A stretch of 64,000 bases of DNA from Macrosoma leucophasiata (Eukaryota; Arthropoda; Insecta; Lepidoptera; Hedylidae). Shown piece by piece: positions 29,786 to 39,621 of the stretch. Made by a program: the position numbers and the translations under genes. The DNA lies in the NCBI GenBank assembly GCA_036365455.1, contig JAWQUS010000022.1, forward strand, positions 5,146,001 through 5,210,000. The letters run 5' to 3'. The notes under the pieces were generated by a model. It had not been told where the DNA came from, ran no database searches, and saw nothing but the letters and a program-made list of their open reading frames with translations. How positions within the stretch are numbered: position 1 is the first letter of the stretch; the number at the start of each line of letters is the position of its first letter.

Positions 29786-30141
29786 AAGCGCGCATGGCCC
29801 CGCGGCTGGTGTAGATCGTAAGCGATCTACTCGGTTAAGCGATACGGGCGTTGTCGGGTGTGTGATGGGTGACCGCTAGTGACAAATTAAAATGCGCGTT
29901 TCCGTGCTTTGGAGAGCACGCTCAGCCATCGGTCCCGGTTGCTATCGATAGATAGCAGTCGTTAAACCTTGTCGGAGGCCTTATGGGCGGTTTGACATCC
30001 GACAGCAGGTTGGCCACTAATCCGTATCTCCACCAACCCACATTGGAGCAGCGTGGTGGAGTAAGCTCCAGGCCTCCCCCCAAAAAGGGGAGAGACTCGT
30101 GCCCAGCAGTGGGACGTATAATGGGTTGCCATTATTATACT
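29786..30141 (+). mobile_element. S3 SINE, full length
   Basis: AAGCGCGCATGGCCCCGCGG through AGCTCCAGGCCTCCCCCCAA to GGGTTGCCATTATTATA. Target duplication not clear. Confidence 0.9.
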
Positions 30142-30546
30142 AGCAGACATGATTCACAGATTCACAAACTTCACAGACTTCCTTTCAAATATTAATACTG
30201 CTTCATTCGAATTGTAAAATTCTAAAATAACATGTGATAGAGAACCGTGCAGAATTTTAAAATAATATTAAATTTCAATATATTCACTTCAAACTTTATT
30301 AGCTGTCAGGGCTCTCACTGCTTGTGGAATATATTAACGGGTATTAAAATTATATTACTAGGACGAAATGAAATCTGGTTGAAACGTGCATTTCTGTATT
30401 GTTTTGGCTTTTTGTTTAAAATGACGAATTTAATTTTGGCACCCTATGCGACGGTAATAATAATTATATTTGATTGATTTTGAACAAAAAAAGAGTTTCC
30501 CAATTGTACATTAATAATATGTTAATTCATAAGAGTGCAATTTTGC
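30142..30546. other. AT-rich, nothing recognised
   Basis: Short frames only. Confidence 0.4.
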
Positions 30547-30559
30547 AACCATTTATCTG

Positions 30560-30721
30560 TTGTAGAAATTAAACTTGCGGATTTTCTCGCGTATACAACA
30601 CTCCCAAACTTCTTACACCTGACGTTTCGGTCGCTTTCCAGCCACCGTGGTCACGGGCAGACTGAGAGAAAAAACACAAGTTTAATTTCTACAATGTATG
30701 AAGCTCGCGAAAACCTACGAA
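30560..30721 (-). mobile_element. F2 foldback retroposon, copy 1
   Basis: Perfect 18-bp arms TTGTAGAAATTAAACTTG and inverse surround a core with TGACGTTTCGGTCGC and CCGTGGTCACGGGCAGACTG. A perfect 13-bp duplication, AACCATTTATCTG, lies at 30547-30559 and 30722-30734. 162 bp, non-coding. Confidence 0.88.
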
Positions 30722-30767
30722 AACCATTTATCTGATTTCAAAGGGGTTACATCATTTCGTAGAGTAT

Positions 30768-31392
30768 CCCCCCCGAAGGTTTCCGCCTTGTCGTGGCGGG
30801 GGGGCTCAGTACCCGGTGGTTGGCCTCACACCGGAGAAGCCAAGAGGAACCCAGAGAGGGAGCGGCATTTGGCGTGGCTCTGCCCGCCACTCGCTGCTGT
30901 GGTGGGGAGGCGGCTGGGGAAGAGGTGTACGGGTGTGTCGTTGCCCTGCATCCTATCCCCAGCCGCCTAGCGGTGGTCCCGCCGTCAGATAGGGACGAGG
31001 TGGGGCCGCGGGGGGGTGGTTGAAGGTCAGTTCATCTCTGACACTCCCGCTCCCCCGGGCCCGGACTGTGTGCCCCTGGACTTCTCCACCCGGGCGTCTT
31101 GGGACGCCTGGCGTTGCGAGTGGTCGGGGTAGGAACCTTCGAGCGCTGGACTAGGGGATGTTCGTCGCCCGAAATGAGAGGTCCCGGGCTGGCTGGCGTG
31201 CAGGTGTTCCGCACGCCACTAGTGTTGGTTGGAGCCGAAAGGCTCCGAGGAGGGCTCGGCAACGAGCAGCCGCCGGTGGGGTTGCGGATGTGTGCGATAG
31301 CGTTCCCGTGACCCCGCCAGTGATGGCGGACGAGTCGGAACACCCAGGGGTGCGTAACGCTTTATACAATGGTAAAAAAAAAAAAAAAAAAA
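30768..31392 (+). mobile_element. GC-rich poly(A) retroelement, family unknown
   Basis: Begins with C7 (CCCCCCCGAAGGTTTCCGCC) and ends in a run of about 20 A. A 12-bp duplication, TTCGTAGAGTAT, lies at 30756-30767 and 31393-31404. Very GC-rich against an AT-rich background. Overlapping frames exist on both strands but none looks like a protein. It could be a deleted LINE (5' plus 3' UTR) or a long SINE. Confidence 0.85.
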
Positions 31393-31507
31393 TTCGTAGA
31401 GTATAACCATTTTTGGTAGATCGACGACAGTTTTTCGTGAAGTCAACCGAACAATGGCCGTCAAACCATTCCAATGGCGGTAGTAAGAATAACAATCGCT
31501 CACTATA

Positions 31508-31561
31508 CCCTTTCGAGAGAACCGAAGTATGATAGTTCATACTTCGGTTCTCTCGAAAGGG
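31508..31561. repeat. Perfect 25-bp hairpin
   Basis: CCCTTTCGAGAGAACCGAAG.. and its exact inverse complement separated by TAGT. At the paralogous position (35132) only the right arm is present, so the left arm is an added inverted copy. Confidence 0.9.
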
Positions 31562-31818
31562 TAGGATGTGTCGTATGATTTGAGACATTTTCATCATTGT
31601 GAGAGGTAATTTTACTCATAATTGAGACCAAGTTATTATGGAACCAACTGAGCAATTATGGAACAGCTATTTCATTTTGCCGCGTGGTGGAAAATATAAT
31701 ATATTGTATTGGAACAGTTGATTTTTCGAGATTTCAGATTTGACCTCAAAGCAAAACTTGCTTATTACGAAAAATTAAAAAAATCTAAACTATTAAATAT
31801 TTCATAAGTCACCTTGAA
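31537..31818 (+). repeat. Paired repeat P, copy 1
   Basis: Shares about 280 bp with 35132-35420 (TTTGAGACATTTTCATCATT, CAGCTATTTCATTTTGCCGC, TTGCTTATTACGAAAAATTA). In both copies a different element (S1 here, F1 there) follows TCACCTTG(A/T)ATG. Confidence 0.75.
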
Positions 31819-31820
31819 TG

Positions 31821-32107
31821 TTTTTTTTTTATGTAATGGAAGTGGCAAACAAGCATGCAGTTAACATTGATGTTAAGTGATGACTGCAGCCTATAGACAT
31901 CCACACAGAGACCAAGATCAAAATGCAGATGCGTTACCACTTCTGAGGCCTAAGGTGTTATGCCTCTGTGCCGGAAATTACAGGGCCGTACATTACCACC
32001 TGACCGGAACACGATAGTGCTGAACACTACCATTTAGCGGCAAGTATATTAGGTAATGCGGTGGTGCCTACGCCCGCGAGCTCCGTCACTGGAGCTCTAC
32101 CACCAGT
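31821..32107 (-). mobile_element. S1 retroposon, full length
   Basis: A T-run then ATGTAATGGAAGTGGCAAAC to ACCACCAGT. Near consensus. Confidence 0.92.
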
Positions 32108-32159
32108 AAAATGGGTATGTATGTATAATGGGTTGCCATTATTTATTATTATTATTATT

Positions 32160-32345
32160 TATCCCATAAAAGTGACCCCTGTATATGAAATTTATTTATT
32201 TTTGTTACACGTGTATGTTTGATTTAATGATTCACGTTTGCGTTCCAAATTCAACTCAATTGGCTCAGCCTTCGCAAAAAATCAACGGCGACAGATGGAC
32301 AGACAGACAGACGTACGAGTGACCTTTTTAGGGTCCCATAAGCCT
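32160..32345 (+). repeat. TACGGAACCC-type element, 3' remnant
   Basis: ACAGATGGACAGACAGACAG, ACGTACGAGTGACC and TTTTTAGGGTCCCATA. The left half is absent. Confidence 0.45.
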
Positions 32346-32585
32346 TAACCTTATATGGATATAACTAGAGATTAACCCTAGAGATTAAATCTCAAACTCC
32401 GAGTCTACTACAACTAGTCGGCGGGACACTTAATATTTATTTACAAAGGAGAAAAAATAACAAACACATCTAACGCTGAGTCAGTAAATTGCTGTGTTTG
32501 TTGCCTCACACGACATACGCAATCGTTAAGGAGTCTACATACTAGAAGCAGCTACCAACATTGACTGCATATTTTAGAAATTAAA

Positions 32586-33052
32586 GGAGATGTTGCGAGC
32601 TCGGCCCTGGTTCGTACATGTCTTCAAAAAATGGGTAAATTATAGAAGAATCCGAAAAAAATACAATTAATTTAATCAAGAATATATTTTAGAGTTACCA
32701 CCACATTTAATTCAAACGATTTTATCATTTTCAACCATGTTCAACATGGCGGCGATACAGCCAACGCTTGGAATCAATCGATTTCGATAGTATTTATAAT
32801 ATTTTTTTATTCTCCAAGTACTAGATAATCAAAAAACAATTTAAAAAATGAAAATGTCAAAATGACATCGCCCGCCATATTCGCCATGTTGGTTTTCAGT
32901 TGCAATTCTAACTGCAAATAATATTTTGTAACTGCAAACAAAGCTAAATAAGTGAAAATATGCAGTAAAAACATTTTTATATTGATTTTGCCTTTTTAAT
33001 GATATTGTGTACAATACATGGCCGAAGATCCATACATTTTTGCAACATCTCC
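32586..33052. mobile_element. M1 TIR element, 467 bp, inserted in an F2 remnant
   Basis: GGAGATGTTGCGAGCTCGGC to TTTTTGCAACATCTCC, the same length as 11980-12446. The flanks TAGAAATTAAA and TTTGCGGATTTTCTCGCG are the two halves of an F2 arm as seen at 30563-30590, so M1 is younger than that F2. Confidence 0.88.
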
Positions 33053-33103
33053 TTTGCGGATTTTCTCGCGTATACAACAATCCCAAACTTCTTCTTATAA
33101 CCG
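33053..33103 (-). repeat. F2 remnant
   Basis: TTTGCGGATTTTCTCGCGTA..CAATCCCAAACTTCTT matches 30574-30620, then is cut by S1. Confidence 0.7.
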
Positions 33104-33104
33104 A

Positions 33105-33392
33105 CTTTTTTTTTTATGTACTGGAAGTGGCAAACCAGCATGCAGTTCACATTGTTGTTAAGTGATTACTGCAGCCTATAGACACCCACACTAAGACTAA
33201 GGTCAAAATGCAGATGCGTTACCACTCCTGAGGCATTAGTTGTTATGCCTCTGTGCCGGAAATTACAGGGCCGTACATTACCACCTGACCGGAACACGAT
33301 AGTGCTGAACACTACCATTTAGCGGCAAGCATATTAGGTAATGCGATGGTGCCTACGCCCGCGAGCTCCGTCACTGGAGCTCTACCACCAGT
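33105..33392 (-). mobile_element. S1 retroposon, full length
   Basis: A T-run, ATGTACTGGAAGTGGCAAAC to ACCACCAGT. Confidence 0.92.
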
Positions 33393-33433
33393 AAAAGTTT
33401 CGGTCGCGGTTTGGTTCGTGAGGCCATGTAAGG

Positions 33434-33593
33434 AAATGTATCTTCACGCCAGGTCCCTAAAGGGGTAGGCAGAGAGTGTAGAGCGCCAGATATCCCGGTC
33501 CTGAAATACCTCTCGTGCCTCATCTACCTTCATCATTCTCTTCAGACATGCACGCCGATTCCTAAGACTTTTGACCCCACCATCCGACAGAAC
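33434..33593 (-). mobile_element. RTE-like LINE 3' fragment
   Basis: GTATCTTCACGCCAGGTCCC to CCACCATCCGACAGAAC; minus-strand coding for the last 45 or so residues (RNRRACMSE..), degraded. Confidence 0.75.
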
Positions 33594-33599
33594 GGAAGG

Positions 33600-33998
33600 C
33601 AATGATTTTATATTTCTCGTGGGTTGTATCGTTCAAGCAAATTTGCACTTTAATACAAGTATGCTTACACGATATTTTTTCGACTCAAACGATAATTAGT
33701 AAATGATGATGAGTTGTTATAAACAAATAGGTCGTCAAAGTGAGAGCCCTGTAATTACCCAGCATTATTTCACCATTGTTGTTAGGTGCATGCTTATTTT
33801 CAACTTTTACGACATTAAATACACAACTTATAAATTTACTTATTAATTTAAAGAAAAAAAAGAAAACATTTATTTGGACAGCACAGAGACATGACGTTAC
33901 GAATTGCCAGACGATTGGTACACAGGTATAATTAAACAAAAAGCAAAAACAATAATAATTAAAAAAGAACAAAAAAAAAGAGATTAAGTCTCACGGCT
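33600..33998. other. AT-rich with a distant S1-like 3' end
   Basis: GGTGCATGCTTATTTTCAAC and TTTTACGACATTAAATAC resemble the S1 3' end in layout. The same text is at 34575-34612. Otherwise nothing recognised. Confidence 0.35.
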
Positions 33999-34010
33999 GG
34001 TCCAAATGGG

Positions 34011-34076
34011 AGCCCAGATCAGCTTCATGTCAAGTCGATAACATCAATCGACTTGACGCTGATTTTCATCTGGGAC
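34011..34076. repeat. Imperfect hairpin
   Basis: AGCCCAGATCAGCTTCATGT.. pairs with ATCGACTTGACGCTGATTTT.., arms about 29 bp with a few mismatches, loop about 7 bp. Confidence 0.7.
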
Positions 34077-34171
34077 CCTGGTGTTTCACGGATGTCAAGC
34101 AGATCAAACAAATTAAATTTATAATGGTTAACAATATATACTTACATATTTTATCAGGACAAATAATATAG

Positions 34172-34570
34172 CGTATGTATGTATGTATGTATGTATCTTC
34201 ACGCCAGGTCCCTAACGGGGTAGGCAGAGAGTGTAGAGCGCTAGATATCCCGGTTCAGACAAACCTCTCGTGCCTCGTCTACCTTCATCATTCTCTTCAT
34301 ACATGCACGCCGATTCCTAAGACTTTTGACCCCACCATCAGACAGAACTCGACCTATTTGGTCATGGTAGGTCAGCCTTGGTCTTCCTGGGCCTCTGCAA
34401 CCATCCACATTCGCATTGTATATCTGTTTAGTCATTCGCTCATTCGACATTCTTTCTATATGCCCGAACCATCGGAGCATGCCTTTCTTCATTTTTACAC
34501 CGATACTATCATTCACACAAAGTCTCTTTAATATAGCGTATTTACGATAATTATACATATTATTCTTAAT
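34172..34570 (-). mobile_element. 5'-truncated RTE-like LINE
   Basis: Microsatellite tail TATGTATGTATGTATGTATG at the left, then the 3' UTR and the coding end. It extends further upstream than the other copies. Confidence 0.85.
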
Positions 34571-34603
34571 TTCAAGTGCATGCGTATTTTCCACTGTTAT
34601 CAT
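34241..34603 (-). pseudogene. RTE-like reverse transcriptase C-terminus with premature stop
   Basis: Contains KKGMLRWFGHIERMSNERMT, NVDGCRGPGRPRLTYHDQ and RNRRACMKRMMKVDEAREV. A TAG replaces the Trp codon of the DIWRS motif, ending the frame 14 residues early. The N-terminal residues before MKKG come from neighbouring sequence. Confidence 0.88.
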
Positions 34604-34613
34604 ATTAAATACA

Positions 34614-34790
34614 TCCCTACTAATATTATAAATGCGATAGTAACTCTGTCTGTCTGTCTGTCTGTTACCCTTTCACGTCCAAACGACTGAACAGATTTTA
34701 ATGAAATTTGGTGGTACATAGATACAGCTGCCTTTGAGAAAGAACATACGCTACTTTTCCACGCAGGCGAAGCCGCGGGCAACAGCTAGT
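34614..34790 (+). mobile_element. Non-autonomous Helitron, complete
   Basis: Starts TCCCTACTAATATTATAAAT, ends CGCGGGCAACAGCTAG followed by T; CTAG with a T beyond is the Helitron end. The uninterrupted host text exists at 33790-33835 (ATTAAATACACAACTTATAA), which gives the insertion point. Confidence 0.85.
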
Positions 34791-34799
34791 AACTTATAA

Positions 34800-35130
34800 A
34801 TTTGCTATAACAGGGGCTGAGGACGAGTAGGCAATATTTTACGGACAAAGTATTGTTATTTTTAACCATTCCGCCAACATAAAACTCAACTATACCCAGC
34901 GGAAAAATAATCGCCTAGCCTCAGCCGCTCTCAGTATGATGAGCCCTTAATGCCGTAAATTAAACACATACATAGATACCTTGTACGTGTGTATCATTAT
35001 TATACTTGTACGTTGAACGATAAAATAAACTCCAACTGGATAAACATTTTTATCGGTCGTAATAAATTTTAAAAGAAAAATCTTATTAGAGTTGCTTTTA
35101 CTTCATTTAATCTGTTGTTGGATATACTAT
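34800..35130. other. No recognisable feature
   Basis: AT-rich, no frame or repeat. Confidence 0.35.
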
Positions 35131-35131
35131 C

Positions 35132-35420
35132 ACACTTCGGTTCTCTCGAAAGGGTAGGCTGTGTTGTATGTTACACAAGATGATTTGAGACATTTTCATC
35201 ATTGTGAGAGGTAATTTTACTCATAATTGAGACCAAGTTATTATGGAACCGACTTAGCAATTATGGAACAGCTATTTCATTTTGCCGCGTGGTGGTGAGT
35301 ATATATTGTACTGGAACAGTTGATTTCGAAACTTCAGATTTGACCTCTAAGTAGAACTTGCTTATTACGAAAAATTAAAAAAAAAAATCTAAACTAATAA
35401 ATATTTTATAAGTCACCTTG
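35132..35420 (+). repeat. Paired repeat P, copy 2
   Basis: Partner of 31537-31818, with small indels (GTTACACAAGATGATTTGAG here). It ends at TCACCTTGTATGTA, which is the F1 target duplication. Confidence 0.75.
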
Positions 35421-35426
35421 TATGTA

Positions 35427-35823
35427 GTTGTTTTTATATTATTTCGCATTAACACATGCTTGTGAAATATATTTTATTTTAAAGAAAAATGGAAAGAAAA
35501 ATTTGACTTCAGGCAGGACTCGATAATATATTTTTATATTATTGAATAATATAAAAACAATTATTAAGGGTAAAAGCGACTTCTTTACGATATTCAATAA
35601 ACTGAAAAGTCTATTATATCGGTTGCCTAACTAGCATAGTTGGTAATAGATGGCGCTACTGCTACCATAAAGCAAGGCAATAAATGTGAAGGAAAGATTT
35701 GACAAATCGGGCAGGACTTCAGTAGCTCAATTGGAAGAGCGGCTGGACTAGATTCCCAGTAGGCCGCGAGTTCGAGTCTCGCCTGTAGTCAAATTTTTCT
35801 TTCCATTTTTCTTTAAAATAAAA
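35427..35823 (+). mobile_element. F1 tRNA-bearing foldback, copy with one tRNA-like
   Basis: A perfect 13-bp duplication, CACCTTGTATGTA, lies at 35414-35426 and 35824-35836. The left arm TTTTTATATTATTTCGCATT..GACTTCAGGCAGGACTCG is cut short. The long body (GGGTAAAAGCGACTTCTTTA, ATAGATGGCGCTACTGCTAC) follows, then the tRNA-like and the right arm TTTTTCTTTCCATTTTTC. Confidence 0.88.
35716..35789 (+). tRNA. tRNA-like sequence inside F1
   Basis: Same sequence as 23517-23590, except the 3' acceptor is CTGTAGT against ACTTCAG, leaving one mismatch. Part of the mobile element. Confidence 0.55.
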
Positions 35824-35984
35824 CACCTTGTATGTATTTTCAAGTCAAGTCTAGAAATAGGAAGAGAGTAGTTTCCATACTGTTCCTATTTGTACTGTGT
35901 CCGGATTCTGTACGGCGGACCTAATCCAAATCCGCAAGCCGGAGCGGGTCGCCAGTTTATAATAATGCTCATAACTTATACTAA

Positions 35985-36135
35985 CTTAAGAAATTAAAGA
36001 AAAAACGGAAAGAAAAATTTTACTTCGGGCAGGAATCGAATCTGCGATCTCAGGATAACCAGACCAGCCGTACCATTAAGCTAACGAAGTCCCACACCGA
36101 TGCATCAAATTTAGCTTTTCCTTTTTATAGGTATA
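35985..36135 (-). repeat. F1-like element with a different tRNA-like core
   Basis: The left flank AAAGAAAAAACGGAAAGAAA parallels the F1 arm AAAGAAAAATGGAAAGAAAA, and the right side has AAATTTAGCTTTTCCTTTTT. In between is another tRNA-like (separate entry). Target duplication not found. Confidence 0.55.
36023..36091 (-). tRNA. Second tRNA-like type
   Basis: Minus strand: acceptor ACTTCG..CGAAGT, A box TTAGCTTAATGGTACGG, B box AGATTCGATTCCTGCC. It differs from the F1 tRNA-like over most of its length. Not called functional. Confidence 0.5.
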
Positions 36136-36405
36136 TAACTATATTTTTTTAATTTGTTTTTTTTTTCTTCGTTTGTTTATTTCTTATAAAGTTACATAAA
36201 AATATTATTATGTCGTACTTAGCTATTAGCTATACAGCACTTATTTCGTTGACTTTCTTTCTACCCAAAGGTTGACTGGTAGATAACGCTTTAGTTGCGT
36301 TAAAGTCCGCCTTACATAAGGCTTCTTCAAGAATTCTTTCTTTTGTGCATTAAAGTTACTTATATAAATAATCTTGTTGGTAATTCATAAGTAAATAAAT
36401 AAATA
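36136..36405 (+). mobile_element. LINE 3' end (GGTTGACTGGTAG type)
   Basis: AAAGGTTGACTGGTAGATAA..GTTAAAGTCCGCC, then a tail AAGTAAATAAATAAATA. Same family as 19663 and 41165. Confidence 0.65.
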
Positions 36406-36678
36406 TCCATCAAGAATTCCATGAAGAAAATAACAGTTAAGAACATATTTAATATTTCAAAATTATACTCTCAAAATGTATCGTTGAAGAGTCTTAATCA
36501 ACGGTTTTATTACAAACGATAAGTTTCAACTCGCCGTATTAATGCAACAGCCTATTAGCTTAAAGTGGGTTTCCCGTTTGAAATATAATTCGAGTTTTAA
36601 ATATTTTTTATGGAATAAAATATTTAAATATTGCATTTGTTGTCAAGAATTTGAGTTTGCACTGATGAAATATTTTCA

Positions 36679-36953
36679 TTTTTTTATGTAATGGAAGTGG
36701 TAAACAAGCATACATTTCACATTGATGTTAAGTGATAACTGCAGACCTATAGACACTTACACAAAGACCAAGGTCAAAATGCAGATGTGTTACCACTCTT
36801 GAGGCCTAAGATATTGTGCCTCTGTGCCGGAAATTGCAGGGCCGTACATTAACACCTGACCGGAACATGATAGTGCTGAACACTACCATTAAGCGGCAAG
36901 TATGCGGTGGTGCCTACGCCCCCGAGCTCCGTCACTGGAGCTCTACCAACACT
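36679..36953 (-). mobile_element. S1 retroposon, near full length
   Basis: A T-run, ATGTAATGGAAGTGGTAAAC to CTCTACCAACACT. Lacks the TATTAGGTAATGC segment. Confidence 0.88.
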
Positions 36954-37017
36954 AAAAAATGTTTACCCTACATACATCTTTACCTTAGTATTTATACCTG
37001 AAGCAGAGAATATGTAA

Positions 37018-37262
37018 TAATACTACGTATAGAATGTACACTCTGATGTAGCCCGATTTCCCCGCATCACTCAACCACCTCCCCTCTTATGGGTTGCGGT
37101 TGGTATTTTCTACGTGCTACGTACACAAGCGCACGTGTAAATACACGTCACTGATTGATGTCTGTATAATAGAGACCAAATTAAGCGTTTGTATGGTATT
37201 TTGGCAGTGTGTCCGCGGTGTGCCTGAAGTTTACACGGACGGAGTCGCAGGTAAAAGCTAGT
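37018..37262 (+). mobile_element. Helitron-like 3' half
   Basis: Shared with 5388-5611. Continues to CACGGACGGAGTCGCAGGTA then AAAGCTAGT, the Helitron CTAG-T end. Confidence 0.65.
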
Positions 37263-37486
37263 TTGAAATTGAGATATTTACGTGGCCTATTAGAATCAAG
37301 TGGCTTTCCACTTTATACTTGAAAATATCACTCTCGTTTTAAAACGAATCACTTGTACCGCGATAAATGTTGAGCTCAAAAAAATATTTCGCAATATGGA
37401 ATGATAAAAAATGTCATCACGGCTGCTACGTAAATAAATTCGCGGAGAGAAGTTAAACTGTGGTTATTAATTGAAAATATATTATG

Positions 37487-37763
37487 TTTTTTTTTGTTAT
37501 GGTAGTGGCAAACAAGCATGCAGTTCACATTGATGTTAAGTGATGACTGCAGCTTATAGACACTTAGACAAAACCAACCTTTTGACGAAGGTCAAAATGC
37601 AGATGCGTTACCACTCCTGAGGCCTTACATAGGAGGCCGTACATTACCACCTGACCGGAACACGATAGTGCTGATCACTAGCATTTAGCGGCAAGTATAT
37701 TAGGTACAAGGTAATGCAAGTACAAGGTAATGCGGTGTTGCCTACGCCCGCGAGCTCCGTCAC
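37487..37763 (-). mobile_element. S1 retroposon, lacking its first bases
   Basis: A T-run to GCGAGCTCCGTCAC. Carries a small duplication (ACAAGGTAATGC twice) and an insertion near AAACCAACCTTTTGACG. Confidence 0.88.
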
Positions 37764-37926
37764 ACGTCATGCACGCTGATTTCCAATATTCCTGACTTCA
37801 CTCTCGGAAACCGTATGAAGTAATTCGGTCAAGGTAGGTCAGTCGTATCCCTCGACCCATACAACTATCTACATTTACCTACATCGCTAACTTTGTTAGA
37901 TCTTCAAAGATTAATATTTACCCGTG
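37764..37926 (-). repeat. RTE-like fragment, start of duplicated segment D
   Basis: GGTCAAGGTAGGTCAGTCGT..CGACCCATACAACTATCTAC is an RTE-derived text also found at 38858-38905. It begins segment D, whose two copies are 37810-38400 and 38858-39285. Confidence 0.6.
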
Positions 37927-37941
37927 TATATAAAATTTAAT

Positions 37942-38265
37942 GATGAAGCGCGCATGACTCTGCCGCTGGTGTAGAGGGTAGTGTGATGGGTGACCGCTAG
38001 TGGCAAATTATATGCGCGTTTCCGTGCTTCAGAGGGCACGTTAAGCCGTTGGCCCCGGTTGCTATCGATGGATAGCAGTCGTTAAACCTTGTCGGAGGCC
38101 TTATGGGCGGTTTGAAAACATCTGACAGCGGGTTGGCCACTAACCCACCCACCTCCACCAATCCGTATTGGAGCAGCGTGGTGGAGTAAGCTCCAGGCCT
38201 CCCCCCAAAAAGGGGGAGACTCGTACCCAGTAGTGGGACATATAATGGGTTGCCATTATTATTAT
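37942..38265 (+). mobile_element. S3 SINE
   Basis: GATGAAGCGCGCATGACTCT to GGGTTGCCATTATTATTA; the head has a deletion before GTAGTGTGATGGG. A perfect 15-bp duplication, TATATAAAATTTAAT, lies at 37927-37941 and 38266-38280. The empty site is in segment D copy 2 at about 39148. Confidence 0.95.
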
Positions 38266-38850
38266 TATATAAAATTTAATTGGGGTGCTTACTGTTAAGT
38301 ATCGTGGTTAAGTTTAAGTGGAATGTAGCTCGAGGGACGCTTGTATGGTCAATAGATTCAGTAAGTACGATGAGCAGGATAAGCTATACTGCTGATAATT
38401 TAATCGGTAGTTAATTTTGAGTCACTATCCAGAATCTATTTGCGATTAACATTTTGTATGGAGCCGTTGATTATTTTTACGATTTCAGGGCTTGCTTCAT
38501 AGCAAAATTCGTTCAAAATGATGTTCAAAAGACCCCTTAAGCATTGTGACTAAAAATAAATTTTATGATATCTTTACAGGATGGACAAAAACATACGGCA
38601 TTAATGTAAACTCTGTTTACTCTGTAGCATTCCAAATTTATCACCATTATTGAATAATTACTTCTTAGATAAGTCACAAAACACTTTTCAATATTGTTGC
38701 TTAAACAACATCCTGTATCTCATGCGAATTTGTATAATTAACTATTGGGTGTCAGCACGTGTGCCTGAATTTCCTTTATGATTTTAAGGCTCTAAGTTAT
38801 ACATTATTATTATTACTCATACTTTATTTACGTGTATGCTGAATTCAAAA
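38266..38850. repeat. Segment D copy 1, right part, then unassigned DNA
   Basis: TTGGGGTGCTTACTG..GGTTAAGTTTAAGTGGAATG..AGATTCAGTAAGTACG parallels 39153-39283. From about 38400 to 38850 nothing is recognised. Confidence 0.55.
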
Positions 38851-38910
38851 ATTCATTTGGTCAAGGTAGGTCAGTCGTATCCCTCGACCCATACAACTAT
38901 CTACATTCGC

Positions 38911-39093
38911 TTTTTTTTTTATTATTTTTATGTAATTGAAGTGGCAAACAAGCATGCAGTTCACATTGATGTTAAGTGATGACTGCAGCCTATAGACACC
39001 CACACAAAGACCAAGGTCAAAATGCAAATGCGTTACCACTCCTGAGGCCTAAGGTGTTATGCCTCTGTGCCGGAAATTACAGGGCCGTCCATT
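38911..39093 (-). mobile_element. S1 retroposon, 5' truncated, with target duplication
   Basis: T10 then ATTATTTTTATGTAATTGAA to ATTACAGGGCCGTCC. A 9-bp duplication, ATTCGCTTT, lies at 38905-38913 and 39094-39102 (overlapping the T-run). Truncation plus duplication is the signature of LINE-type integration. Confidence 0.9.
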
Positions 39094-39285
39094 ATTCGCT
39101 TTCATCGCTCTCTTTGTTAGATTTTCAAATATGAATATTTACCCTTGTATATAAAACTTAATTGGGGTGGTTACACACTGGCATCTATATGAATTATTTA
39201 ATTACTGATCATGGTTAAGTTTAAGTGGAATTTTGCTCGAGGGACGCATGTATAGTTAATAGATTCAGTAAGTACGGTCCGTGGC
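39094..39285 (+). repeat. Segment D copy 2, right part
   Basis: TGTTAGATTTTCAAATATGA..TTGTATATAAAACTTAATTG corresponds to copy 1 without the S3 insertion. Confidence 0.6.
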
Positions 39286-39300
39286 AAAATAACTTAAGCG

Positions 39301-39534
39301 TAGTGTTGCCAGGTCACTAAATTTAATAGCCGGACAGACCATCAAGTTTAGCCGGACATTTGGGTAAAAAAGCCGGACACCCGCGATAGAAGCGTTCGGC
39401 TGTGCTCGGCGCTCGCTTGTTTAAGAAATGTTTAAGCTTAACAAAAGCCGGTCACCGTATATATTGATCGGACACGCAATCAAAAGGCCTAATTATGTCC
39501 GGCTTTATCGTCCGGATAAAGCCTGGCAACCCGA
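39301..39534. mobile_element. Probable hAT-type MITE
   Basis: TAGTGTTGCCAGGTCACTAA at the left, AAAGCCTGGCAACCCGA at the right, with GCCGGACA repeated inside. The flanks CTTAAGCG and CTTACGCA are a poor 8-bp match. Confidence 0.5.
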
Positions 39535-39555
39535 CTTACGCATCAGGTCACAAAA

Positions 39556-39618
39556 TATCAGCATTCTGATCTCTGGTTTTTGTATAGATATATACAGACT
39601 GTAATATTCACTTACCAT
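39556..39618 (+). repeat. Older S1, 3' fragment
   Basis: CAGCATTCTGATCTCTGGTT..AGACTGTAATATTCACTTACC. A young S1 was inserted just after it. Confidence 0.55.
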
Positions 39619-39621
39619 CTT

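Noticed and set aside
31032..31597. Overlapping GC-rich frames on both strands as a gene
   Set aside because: They lie in or across a retroelement with a poly(A) tail and target duplication; no domain is visible, and high GC removes stop codons.
31537..35420. Repeat P pair as long terminal repeats of a retrotransposon
   Set aside because: The 3.3 kb between them is other mobile elements, with no gag, pol, primer site or TG..CA ends.
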